Shown: positions 7,426-16,011 of the stretch, piece after piece
How positions within the stretch are numbered: position 1 is the first letter of the stretch
Layout: each line of letters starts with the position of its first letter
Assembly: GCA_038210495.1 (NCBI GenBank)
Contig: JBBQWR010000053.1
Span: 1 to 34,431, forward strand
Source: JBBQWR01 sp038210495
GTDB lineage: Bacteria > Planctomycetota > Planctomycetia > Pirellulales > DATAWG01
Length of the DNA stretch: 34,431 nucleotides
Direction of reading: 5' to 3'
Position numbers and translations under genes: made by a program
Notes under the pieces: model-generated
The model's input: the letters and a program-made list of their open reading frames with translations, nothing else
Database searches by the model: none
What the model was told of the DNA's origin: nothing

Positions 7426-9702
7426 ATGTGGCACGCCCTCATGTCCGATTCGCACGCCCTGATGAATCTTTTGGCGGCGACCGATCCACTGGAAGTAGCC
7501 TTGCACTGGGCTCAAAGCATGGCCGTGCTGCTGATCGTGCTTGGTCTCGCGCTGATGTCGACTTGGTTCAGCTTGCGCTACATTCCCAACAACTATGTCG
7601 GCATCGTGGAAAAACTCTGGTCGCGCACGGGTTCCGTGCCCGAGGGGCGGATCATCGCTCTGGATGGTGAGGCCGGCTATCAGGCCGACCTGCTTCGCGG
7701 CGGCGTGCATTTTGGACTTTGGCGCTGGCAATATCGCATCCACCGAGTGCGGCTCGTCACGATCTCGCACGGCAAGATTGGCTATGTGTACGCCCGCGAT
7801 GGCGAATCCCTGCCCCCGAGCCAAACGCTGGCCCGCGTCGTCCAGTGCAATAATTTTCAAGACGCTCGAGGGTTTTTAGGGGGGGCTCCGGTGGCTGGGA
7901 CGTCGAGCGCGGGCGGCGGCTCTCCTTCGACGCTCGGTCAGCGTGGCCGGCAAAGGGCCATCCTTCGCGAAGGCGTGTACGCGATCAATCCCGCCCTGTT
8001 CATCGTGATTTCCGAAGACACGGTGTTCGCCCTGCGGGGCATTCAATCTCCGCAAGAAATTCAGGCCATCGGTCATTGGCAGCAAGACTTGCGCGACTTG
8101 GGCGCGTTTGCCCCGGTCGTGATCGGCGGGCCGATGGAAGTCCCCGATCCTTTCCTGCCCAACAAGACGAACACCGTCGACAGCATTGGCGTCGTCACCG
8201 TTCAAGACGGACCATCGCTACCGCAAGACGAGATCATTGCTCCCGCGGTCGGCAACGACGCCGGCGGCGCGAATTACCACAACAACTATCAAGACACCGA
8301 GGCGTTTCTGGCCGCCGGGGGGCGTCGGGGCCGACAATATCAAACACTGACCGATGGCACCTATTTCATCAACCGATGGTTCGCCTCCGTCGAAATGATT
8401 CCGAAAACGGTAGTTCCGATCGGCTACGTGGGCGTCGTCGTCAGTTACTACGGCCAAGTGGGCCGCGATATATCGGGCGAAAAATTCCGACACGGCGAAC
8501 GCGTGGCCGAGGGCGAGCGCGGCGTGTGGGAGCGCGCCTTGGGCCCCGGAAAGTACGCCTTCAACACTTACGCCGCGACGATCATCCTCGTGCCCACCAC
8601 CAACTTCGTGCTGCACTGGATCACCGGTCGGACCGAAGCCCATCGCTACGACGAAAGTCTCCGTTCGATCGATCTCGTGACCAAAGACGCCTATGAGCCG
8701 ATGCTGCCGCTGTCGGTCGTGGTGCACATCGACTATCAAAAAGCGCCCAGCGTGATCCAGCGATTCGGCGACGTCAAGAAACTCATTACGCAAACGCTCG
8801 ACCCGATGCTAAGCGCGTTCTTCCGCGACGTGGCGCACAAACGGACGATGCTCGGATTGCTTCAGCAGCGCGACGAAATCCAGCACGACGCTCGCGAGGA
8901 GCTGCGTCGCCGGTTTGGCGAGTTCGACATCGAGTGCGTCGACGTGCTCATCGGCAAACCCGATACGGCCGAGGCCGGGGGCAAGATCGAGACCCTCCTC
9001 GAACAACTCCGCATTCGGCAATTGTCGGTCGAACAACTCGAAACCTACGATCGTCAGAAAGACGCGGCCGACAAGCTCCGAACTCTTAACGAGGCTCAGG
9101 CCCAGGCCGCCAAGCAGACCGAACTGACCAACATGCGAATGCAGGTCATGATCTCCGAAAGTCAAGGCGAGGCCGATCTCGCCCGAGCCCGCAAACAGGC
9201 CGATCAAACGGTGGTCGTGGCCGAGGGCGAGCTCGCCAAGTCGCGCCGCCAGGCCGAGCAGATGGTCGTGCTGGCCCAGGCCGACAGCGAACAGAAGATT
9301 TTGGCCGGTCGCGGCGAAGCCAAGCAAGTCATGCAAGTCGGTTTGGCCGAAGCGACGGTGCTGCTGCGCAAGATATCGTCGTTCGCCGATCCCCGATTGT
9401 ACGCCGTGTCGCAATTGGGCGAATACTTGTCGAAGAGCCGCCAGCCGCTCGTGCCCGAGCGAGTCTTCATGGCCGGCGGAACGGGCAGCTCCGGCGACAA
9501 CAATCCCGGCAGCGGCATTCTCGGCGTGCTCTTGAATCTGTTGGTTGCCGAGAAGTCCGGCTTCCAACTGAGCGGGGCCGAGCAAGGCGACTTGCAAGCC
9601 TTCTCCGACCAAATGGCCCGCGAGGCAATGAACACGATGATGCAAGGCGACGATGCGATCCCCGTCACGAAATCGCGGATCGAACCGAATGGGGCAAGAT
9701 AG
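7426..9702 (+). CDS. Membrane-anchored SPFH/flotillin-type protein with N-terminal repeats
   Basis: The 758-residue product starts at ATG 7426 behind AAGGCG. Residues 30-48 form one membrane segment (MAVLLIVLGLALMSTWF), followed by IPNNYVGIVEKL. From about 53 to 400 come four related modules built round L-x-x-G-x-Y/H-x-x-N/x: ADLLRGGVHFGL (87-98), AILREGVYAINP (178-189), QTLTDGTYFINR (306-317) and RALGPGKYAFNT (370-381), several followed by G-x-V/I-G-V-V. Residues about 410-530 are the SPFH/Band 7 domain (LPLSVVVHIDYQ to VDVLIGKPD). Then a long Ala/Glu/Gln-rich coiled coil runs to about 650, ending with ADPRLYAVSQL. Flotillins scaffold membrane microdomains; this one is unusually long. The gene stands alone. 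Confidence 0.9.
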   Translation: MWHALMSDSHALMNLLAATDPLEVALHWAQSMAVLLIVLGLALMSTWFSLRYIPNNYVGIVEKLWSRTGSVPEGRIIALDGEAGYQADLLRGGVHFGLWRWQYRIHRVRLVTISHGKIGYVYARDGESLPPSQTLARVVQCNNFQDARGFLGGAPVAGTSSAGGGSPSTLGQRGRQRAILREGVYAINPALFIVISEDTVFALRGIQSPQEIQAIGHWQQDLRDLGAFAPVVIGGPMEVPDPFLPNKTNTVDSIGVVTVQDGPSLPQDEIIAPAVGNDAGGANYHNNYQDTEAFLAAGGRRGRQYQTLTDGTYFINRWFASVEMIPKTVVPIGYVGVVVSYYGQVGRDISGEKFRHGERVAEGERGVWERALGPGKYAFNTYAATIILVPTTNFVLHWITGRTEAHRYDESLRSIDLVTKDAYEPMLPLSVVVHIDYQKAPSVIQRFGDVKKLITQTLDPMLSAFFRDVAHKRTMLGLLQQRDEIQHDAREELRRRFGEFDIECVDVLIGKPDTAEAGGKIETLLEQLRIRQLSVEQLETYDRQKDAADKLRTLNEAQAQAAKQTELTNMRMQVMISESQGEADLARARKQADQTVVVAEGELAKSRRQAEQMVVLAQADSEQKILAGRGEAKQVMQVGLAEATVLLRKISSFADPRLYAVSQLGEYLSKSRQPLVPERVFMAGGTGSSGDNNPGSGILGVLLNLLVAEKSGFQLSGAEQGDLQAFSDQMAREAMNTMMQGDDAIPVTKSRIEPNGAR

Positions 9703-9845
9703 CCGACGCCGTGTTCGCACGCGCGGGATCGGTGGCTCGTCTCAGAACTGCTCGTAAAACCGCCGGGGACTGTCCTTAGTTTTGATCCTGTTCGCGCCTC
9801 AAAACGTCGGCGTTCCACGGTTGCTCGACCAAGTTGCTCGCTCCC

Positions 9846-11960
9846 CTACTTCGATCCGATGCAGTACAGATACCGCTCGCCGCGTAGGTACAGGCAATCG
9901 CGATCCGCCACCGGCGGAGCATAGGCCAACGTCTCCTGCCCCGGCAGCGGCCAGGCGCGCTCAAGTTGCGTTTCAATCCGGTTGCGGGCCAGAACCTTGA
10001 ATTCTCGCCCCGTCGCCAGCACCAGGGCCGTCCCCTGATTGTCCATCACGACGAGGTTCTCGCCGACCAGCGTGGGGCTGGCCGCCACCGGCACCGCGTT
10101 GTAGTGCATCAGGCCATCCAGGCCGTTCAGCCCAAGATCCTTGTAATACACCGTTTTCTTGGTCTCCAGATCGGCGACATAAATCCAACCATAGATATCG
10201 ACCAGGTAAATCAGCCCGCGATGCACCAGCGGCGAGCCGGCCGTCGATCGATCGAGCCAACTTCCATCGGCGTTAAGACTGAGGTCTCGCGGCAAATCCA
10301 GATCGAACTCGGTGATCTCGGGCTTCCACTCCTCGGCCGTGGCGCCGCTAAAATCGACGATGTGGACGTGATGGACGCCGTATTGGCCCATGTACATCCG
10401 CTGGCCCAATATCACCGGCGGTCCCCAGCAGCCCCCGTCGCCGACCACCGCGCTGTGCGGGCGAAATAGCAGCTTGCCGTCGGAGGGGCGCACGACTTCG
10501 CCTAGTTGCGATAAGAAGACTTGCTGATTGCCGAACGTCGCGGCCTGTATGGCCGCGATGTTCTTGTGAATCTTAGGCTGGGCCCACCGCGGGACGCCAG
10601 TCTTCGCATCCAGGCCGTACAGCTTGTCTTGATAGACGGCCAGCACTCGGTCGGCGAGCGCCGGGGACGAGCCATAAATCAACGGTCCAGTCGCCAAGCG
10701 TGTGATCCATTGACGATGCCCGTCAAGATCGTAACAGGCCGCCACCCCCAGGCCGCACCAGTCGTACACGAACTTGCCGTCGCTTACCGGCGTCGGCATC
10801 GTAAAGCCGACGATGCCGAAATGGGCCGCAAAATGCCCGTCGGTATTGAGTGTGAATCGCTGAGCATCGATTTCCACCAGGCCCTGCTGAATTTGCCCGC
10901 GCAGTTGTCTGCGTCGCGCTCGATCGGACTCGACGCGCAATTTCGCCACGAGGGGATCGATCCGCTCCGCAAATGCCGGCTGCGCCTCCCGCTCCCGCGG
11001 CGTGAGGGCCTCGAAGGCATTGTTCGCCGCCGACCACAATAGCTTGCCGGTCGTCTTGTCGACGCAGACGAGGAGATCGGGCTCAGCCGCCAGAAAGATA
11101 CGGTCGCCAACAATGATCGGCGTCGAGGTGCTGCGTCCTGGCAACTCCGTGAGCCAGCGGATATTGCTCGCGTCGTAGGTTACCGAGGGCGGATCCATCA
11201 GCCGCAGGCAGAAGCCAGCTTGTTTGAAATCGTCACGGGTCGAGGTGGTGACCTTCAACAGGAGTCGGTTCCAACCCGGCTTGAAGTCGGCGGTGAAATG
11301 CCCCGCGGGGTAGTCCGTCTGCTCGAGCTCGAATCGACTGATTCGTTCGTAGGTCCCCAACGGCACGAGCCGAACGGTTGCCCGGTAGACCTCTTTCCCG
11401 TTGATCCAAGCCTTGAGTCCGAAACAGTGCTCGACCACGACCGACGCCGGCCCGCCGCGTGGTGAATAAAGGTATGTGACGGCGTAGAAGATACGATTGG
11501 GCTGGAACTCTCCCGGTTTGGTCAATTCGACCCACGGCAATACGGCGGCGCCGAATTCCATCCGATCGTCTTGTTTGGCGACGAGGCGCGTCCAAGAAAG
11601 ACCGGCCGTGCGATCTCCTTCCGCAGGCGATAAAGCGGCCTCGCCTCCCACGAAATCACGATCGATGTCCTTGATCGAATCGTCGGCCTTCAGCGGACCG
11701 AGAGTCAGCCATTGGGCCGGCAAACCCTTATGCGTAAGCGGAGCATTCTTGGCGTCCGCGTCATCGGGTCGAGTGGCTTGGCCGCGCATCTCTTCCAGAG
11801 CGCCCTTGGCGAGGCGGCGCCATCGGAGCGGCGCGGCGGTGTCGGGCCACAATCCCGTGCCGTTGCCGCGCCAGCCCGACGCCGGCTCGGTCGCCGACAG
11901 CGTCGAAGAAAGAAGGCACAACAGGCTTACCCCGATGAGAATACGGGTTTGCTTTGGCAT
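9846..11960 (-). CDS. Exported PQQ-type beta-propeller protein
   Basis: The 704-residue protein begins with a signal peptide (residues 1-23, hydrophobic ILIGVSLLCLLSSTLS). Mature sequence starts with GWRGNGTGLWPDT, the planctomycete version of the WRG motif of outer PQQ-like propellers. Residues about 150-265 resemble a jelly-roll domain (ELTKPGEF, KAWINGKEVYRA, FKPGWNRLLLKVTT). The C-terminal 430 residues are beta-propeller blades of the PQQ repeat type (FLAAEPDLLVCVDKTTGKLL, LYGLDAKTGVPRW, IYVADLETKKTVY, ALVLATGREF). ATG 11960 has GAGG nine bases upstream. The last gene of the minus-strand block, it starts 184 bases after the cytochrome/WD40 gene. Whether it binds PQQ is unknown; many such proteins only use the fold for binding. 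Confidence 0.85.
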   Translation of the reverse strand: MPKQTRILIGVSLLCLLSSTLSATEPASGWRGNGTGLWPDTAAPLRWRRLAKGALEEMRGQATRPDDADAKNAPLTHKGLPAQWLTLGPLKADDSIKDIDRDFVGGEAALSPAEGDRTAGLSWTRLVAKQDDRMEFGAAVLPWVELTKPGEFQPNRIFYAVTYLYSPRGGPASVVVEHCFGLKAWINGKEVYRATVRLVPLGTYERISRFELEQTDYPAGHFTADFKPGWNRLLLKVTTSTRDDFKQAGFCLRLMDPPSVTYDASNIRWLTELPGRSTSTPIIVGDRIFLAAEPDLLVCVDKTTGKLLWSAANNAFEALTPREREAQPAFAERIDPLVAKLRVESDRARRRQLRGQIQQGLVEIDAQRFTLNTDGHFAAHFGIVGFTMPTPVSDGKFVYDWCGLGVAACYDLDGHRQWITRLATGPLIYGSSPALADRVLAVYQDKLYGLDAKTGVPRWAQPKIHKNIAAIQAATFGNQQVFLSQLGEVVRPSDGKLLFRPHSAVVGDGGCWGPPVILGQRMYMGQYGVHHVHIVDFSGATAEEWKPEITEFDLDLPRDLSLNADGSWLDRSTAGSPLVHRGLIYLVDIYGWIYVADLETKKTVYYKDLGLNGLDGLMHYNAVPVAASPTLVGENLVVMDNQGTALVLATGREFKVLARNRIETQLERAWPLPGQETLAYAPPVADRDCLYLRGERYLYCIGSK

Positions 11961-12144
11961 GAGTTATCGCCTCGATTGTTATTTCAGACATTGCGTTAGC
12001 TTTCCAAACTGTATCCGCCGCCCGCGCGGAATGCCATCAAACGGATCAGTGGGAACGCGCCGCGCACCGCCGCCGCGCATTTGCGCCGAGCGAGCGCATC
12101 GCCAGCGAACGCGGCTAAATGAAATCGATCGTTAACTCCGCGAG

Positions 12145-15100
12145 TTACCGTTGCGATTCCGAATTGACCAACCTCGCCGCTTTGCGCACTCGCAGCATTA
12201 CCGGCAGCGTCGCTTGATCCCCTTCTCCCTTGCTGGTCGCAAAAAACAAGCGGTCGGTTTCGGGAACCCAGGAGGCGGCGCTGAGCGCGATCGTCTGCTC
12301 GGTTTGCCCCTCGGGAATTAGGATGCCGCTGAGGCCGATGTTGTCGACGATCACGCCATGCGGCAAATTATCGACGTCGAACTCCATCCGGCCGGCGAAA
12401 CCGTGGCGGTCGATCCGCAGTTTGCACGTGGCGCCGCCGCCGGGCGCGATGACGACCTCGAGAATTGGCGGAAACTCCAGTTTCAGCTCAGCGGCCGGCG
12501 GCGCGGCGCTGGCTTTTGCATCGGTCGGCGATAGGTGTGCCGAAAACTTCGGCTTGTCGGCCAGCTTGATTTGTCCGAGCGTGTTGGTTGCCGGCTTGGC
12601 GATTTCGCGATCGTTTACGCGAGCGATGGCGGTGATTTTAGTGGCTGCCCAATTCTTTTCGGTCGTCGCCCGCGCCCCGTCGAGCGCGTTGATTACCCCA
12701 CTCGCATCCAGGTGGCCGGACTGAATAATGAGCGGCGTGGTTATGGAAAAACCGGGCGGCAGGCCTGAAACATCCACCCGAATATCGCCGTCGAAGTAAT
12801 CCATGCGATCGGCGTTGACGCGAAATCGCCGGCCGCTGCCCGCGGGAACGGCCGGATTGTCGCCGGCGATCGTCACGCTGAAATCGGGCTTCGGCTCGCG
12901 GACCGTCAACCGATAGACATACCGCTCGCCTCCTATGCCTCGAACATCGATCACGCGCACCAAATAACTGCCATTGGTCGGCGCAGTGAACAGCAGTTGC
13001 GAATCTCGTCCGAGCTTTCGCTCACTGTCGTCGTCGTTCGAGTAATAAATCGGGAACACGGGCAGCCCGCTGTCCGGCGCCTTCGCGCTCGGCTGAAGCG
13101 GCTCGACGATATACGCGGGCTCGAAATTGGCGTGCGTCGTGGCCGTCGTGTTGAAATAAGTCCGTCGCCGGTTGGCGAGGTCTTTGTAAACGAGGAAATC
13201 CGAATCCGGTCCTTGCGGCGCCCGAAACAATTTGCAGACTTCGCCATTCATATAGACGAATTGGTTGAGCTCCATCTCCTCCCAGTTCTTGAGCCGCGGC
13301 TGACCGGTCGTCGAATCGAACCCGCGAAAATTGATATACGAATCGCGAACGGCCTGGAGGAGCACGCGCTCGATCGGCTTGCCATCGGCGGTGAGCACGT
13401 CGATCCGCGTGTCGATCGGCGACCCTCGACTCGCGGCGGCCGTTTCGATGATCCACTGCTGGCCGGCTTTGGAATCGAAGCGATAGTAATTGGCCTCGGG
13501 GGGGTGCCCCGCCGGGCGAGCATGAATCCGGCCGGAAACACCACCCGGCGCCGGAATTATCATCGCGCGCTTCGGCGCGTCGTTGGCCTCTGTCGCGGCA
13601 ACCTGCGGCAGATCGCCGACGAGGATTTTGATTTCTTTCCGCGTATGGAATTTGGCGGCGTCGATCGGCACGACGACTTCGCCCGGCCCGGTGGCCTTCA
13701 CATGAGCTTTGGCGCCGGGCGGCAGGTTGAAGCCGATCAACTCGACGTCGGTCGCCTGGTTGGCCGGCACGCTGAGCGGAAAACAGCCGACGACATACGG
13801 CGTCGCGCCGATCGAGAGACGGTACTTGTGCTCGGCGCTCCCGCCGGAGAGTCGATCATCGACCCGCGCGAAATATCGCCCCGCCGCGGGAAACGTGTAC
13901 GCCACGAGCGGATCGCTCTCGGTGTCGACGATGCTTTCGCTATCGAGCAGCTTGCCGGACGAGTCATAGAGAGCGAGGCGGGGAACCGCCTTCGACTTGA
14001 TCGACCGGGCCGACACGTCGAAGACCAACGTTTGCCCGGCCTCGGCGTCGAAGCTGAAATAGTCGGCGTCGCCGGGCTTGTCGAGCACGCCCTTGATTGT
14101 GGCGGGCAGCGTTGTCGCGTTGGCGGTGGTAAGAGAATCGTTCGGCTCGGTTTCCGAGAGTTCGGCTAGAGCATCGGCGTAATCAAACAGCGGCAACGCC
14201 GCGGCGGCGAATAGGGACGCGACGCGCAGCGTCGAAATGCTCCCTCTCCCTCTGGGAGAGGGCCGAGGTGAGGGGCGTCGCGGCAAGTTAACGGCCCTCA
14301 CCCTACCCTCTCCCAAGGGGAGAGGGCTCCCGGCACGACTGTCCACCGTCACGCGCTCGCCATTCGCCGCGAGATAAGCAATCAACGCGCCATCCGCTCG
14401 GCCGACCAATAACAAATCGGATTTCGGAACAAACGCCAATGCAGACACGGCATCTGGCTGCCGCTCGAGCGATCGCTGCTCCACCAGCTTTTCGGCGTCC
14501 CACAACTTCACCGTGCCGTCCTCGCTCGCCGACGCCAGCGTCTTGCCGTCCTGCGAATATGCGAGCTTGACGATCGGATGCTCGTGGGCGAATCGCGAGA
14601 CCACGATCGGATTGGTTCCCTCTTTGCCCGAGGCGCTTACCCGCCAGAGCCGAATGCGATTGTCGCTCCCCGCCGCCACGAGTTGATGGCCGTCAGGGCT
14701 GAAGGCCAGCGTGTATTGGTCCTGGAGCGGTTGGCCAAACGTCTCCAGCCGCTGGCCGGTTGCGACGTCCCACAGCTTGACCGTCCGATCGCCGCTGGCG
14801 CTGGCGAGCAGTTTTCCATGGGGATGAAATGCGAGACCGAAAATGCAACCGTTGTGGCCAATGAGCGTCTTGATCTCGGCGTGCGTCAAGATGCTCCAAA
14901 GCTTGATCTGCTGATCGTAACTGCCGGTGGCGAGCGACTTGCCGTCAGGACTGATTGCGACGCTATAGAGACTGTCGCGATGGCCGGTGAACGTTTGTAG
15001 AAGCTTGCCATCCTCGACGTTCCACAGCCGCGCTTCGCCGAATAGGCCCGGCTCGCCGGCGGCCGCCGCGACCGATTTACTGTCGGCTCCGAACGCCAAA

Positions 15101-15666
15101 TCGCTAACGCTGCCGCGGATGTCTTTCAATTCGCGGACCAGCTTGCGATCGGCCGATAGCAGCTCGACTCGGCCATAGCGGGCCAGCGCGATCCATTGCC
15201 CATCGGGCGAGCAGGCGACGGCATTGATCGCCTGCCGCGCCGGCGCGGTGACGGCGATCTTCGGGGTGACGAGTTGCGTGGGATCGAGCTCGGCCCCCTG
15301 AGGTCCTTTGGCGCCGGCGTCGATCCAACGGCGAATCAGCGCGATCTCCTCGGACTTCGGCTTGTCGTTGTCCTTCGGGGGCATGGCCAGTTCGCCGTCG
15401 GCGGACAACACGCGAGCCAGCCGGCTCTGCTCCGGATGACCCGGCACGATCTCCGAGCCCCGCTTGCCGCCTAGGGCGAGCGCGGCGTAACTCTCCAGCA
15501 CCAGCTTGCCTTCCTTATCCGCGGCGTTGTGGCAACTGGTGCAGTACTTGGTGAACAAGGGCGCGATCTGCTTGTTGTAATCCGGCGTGTCATCGGCGCG
15601 GGCGATTGGCGAAACCAGCAGCGCGACCAGCGCGGAGAGGCAGAAGATGATGCAGCGATAATTCAT
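12145..15666 (-). CDS. Exported cytochrome c / WD40 / pre-peptidase fusion protein
   Basis: The 1173-residue protein has a signal peptide (residues 1-24). It continues with a PSCyt haem c domain with C42-T-S-C45-H46 and the family's later AMPPKDNDKP loop, which holds the distal methionine. About seven WD40 repeats follow (residues 145-440; for example GHRDSLYSVAISPDGKSL, DRTVKLWD). A linker at 444-476 is translated from an inserted REPIN-like repeat. Pre-peptidase-type beta domains come next (ETEPNDSLTTANATTL, DADYFSFDAEAG), then two further Ig-like segments. Residues about 485-505 are hydrophobic and signal-peptide-like, so two ancestral genes may have been joined. It should be periplasmic or surface located. 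It follows the DUF1549/DUF1553 gene after 345 bases of repeats. Confidence 0.88.
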   Translation of the reverse strand: MNYRCIIFCLSALVALLVSPIARADDTPDYNKQIAPLFTKYCTSCHNAADKEGKLVLESYAALALGGKRGSEIVPGHPEQSRLARVLSADGELAMPPKDNDKPKSEEIALIRRWIDAGAKGPQGAELDPTQLVTPKIAVTAPARQAINAVACSPDGQWIALARYGRVELLSADRKLVRELKDIRGSVSDLAFGADSKSVAAAAGEPGLFGEARLWNVEDGKLLQTFTGHRDSLYSVAISPDGKSLATGSYDQQIKLWSILTHAEIKTLIGHNGCIFGLAFHPHGKLLASASGDRTVKLWDVATGQRLETFGQPLQDQYTLAFSPDGHQLVAAGSDNRIRLWRVSASGKEGTNPIVVSRFAHEHPIVKLAYSQDGKTLASASEDGTVKLWDAEKLVEQRSLERQPDAVSALAFVPKSDLLLVGRADGALIAYLAANGERVTVDSRAGSPLPLGEGRVRAVNLPRRPSPRPSPRGRGSISTLRVASLFAAAALPLFDYADALAELSETEPNDSLTTANATTLPATIKGVLDKPGDADYFSFDAEAGQTLVFDVSARSIKSKAVPRLALYDSSGKLLDSESIVDTESDPLVAYTFPAAGRYFARVDDRLSGGSAEHKYRLSIGATPYVVGCFPLSVPANQATDVELIGFNLPPGAKAHVKATGPGEVVVPIDAAKFHTRKEIKILVGDLPQVAATEANDAPKRAMIIPAPGGVSGRIHARPAGHPPEANYYRFDSKAGQQWIIETAAASRGSPIDTRIDVLTADGKPIERVLLQAVRDSYINFRGFDSTTGQPRLKNWEEMELNQFVYMNGEVCKLFRAPQGPDSDFLVYKDLANRRRTYFNTTATTHANFEPAYIVEPLQPSAKAPDSGLPVFPIYYSNDDDSERKLGRDSQLLFTAPTNGSYLVRVIDVRGIGGERYVYRLTVREPKPDFSVTIAGDNPAVPAGSGRRFRVNADRMDYFDGDIRVDVSGLPPGFSITTPLIIQSGHLDASGVINALDGARATTEKNWAATKITAIARVNDREIAKPATNTLGQIKLADKPKFSAHLSPTDAKASAAPPAAELKLEFPPILEVVIAPGGGATCKLRIDRHGFAGRMEFDVDNLPHGVIVDNIGLSGILIPEGQTEQTIALSAASWVPETDRLFFATSKGEGDQATLPVMLRVRKAARLVNSESQR
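14238..14335. repeat. REPIN-like inverted repeat inside a coding sequence
   Basis: Two REP-type units face each other. The left has a perfect 9-bp hairpin CCCTCTCCC-TCT-GGGAGAGGG (14242-14262) with tail GGTGAGGG (14267-14274). The right has the mirrored head CCCTCACC (14295-14302) and hairpin CCCTCTCCC-AAG-GGGAGAGGG with one extra G in the loop (14306-14326). In the host gene they are read in frame as SPLPLGEGRVRA and PSPRPSPRGRG, peptides typical of REP insertions. No RAYT transposase is in the window. Confidence 0.85.
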
Positions 15667-16011
15667 GAAATAGAGCGTCGCACAGACAGTTGAATTTGGT
15701 TAGCCCGACGGACGAAATGAACGGCGAGCATTCACGAGCAGCAAGACTCTGATCTCCAAAAGGAATCCGGCAGGATTCCCAGACAATAGCCAGCGGTCGA
15801 GGCCGCTCAGGCCGATACCGCCGGTTCACAATCTCTAAAAACATCTTCGACCCCGGGTGGGGTCGCAGACTGCGGTGAACATAGCAAAATGTCCGCGACC
15901 CCATCCGGGGTCGTGACGCTTCTTCTCGATCTCTTTCCGGTGGCGTCGGCCTAGGTGCCTCAACCACCGGCTATCATCTGCGACCCCTATCTGGGGTGGT
16001 TCGAGCAGATC
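15667..16011. other. Intergenic array of palindromes
   Basis: The 345 bases between the DUF1549/DUF1553 gene and the cytochrome/WD40 gene contain no credible gene. They hold at least four hairpins: GGAATCC-GGCA-GGATTCC (15762-15779), CGACCCC-GGGT-GGGGTCG (15848-15865), CGACCCC-ATCC-GGGGTCG (15896-15913) and an imperfect third copy starting CGACCCC at 15981. None has a T run, so they are not intrinsic terminators. Confidence 0.7.
15848..15999. repeat. CGACCCC/GGGGTCG palindrome, three copies
   Basis: Two perfect 7-bp stems with four-base loops (15848-15865 and 15896-15913) and one imperfect copy (15981-15999, 5 bp) share the same arms but not the same loops. Conserved arms with free loops point to selection on, or copying of, the stem. 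They are probably REP-like elements; a role in mRNA stability in this operon is possible. Confidence 0.65.

Noticed and set aside
8809..9720. A 303-residue antisense frame within the SPFH gene
   Set aside because: Its Leu/Gly/His-rich composition mirrors the coiled-coil codons of the sense gene.
12997..14169. A 390-residue antisense frame inside the cytochrome/WD40 gene
   Set aside because: It has no family pattern and is explained by codon bias of the sense gene.
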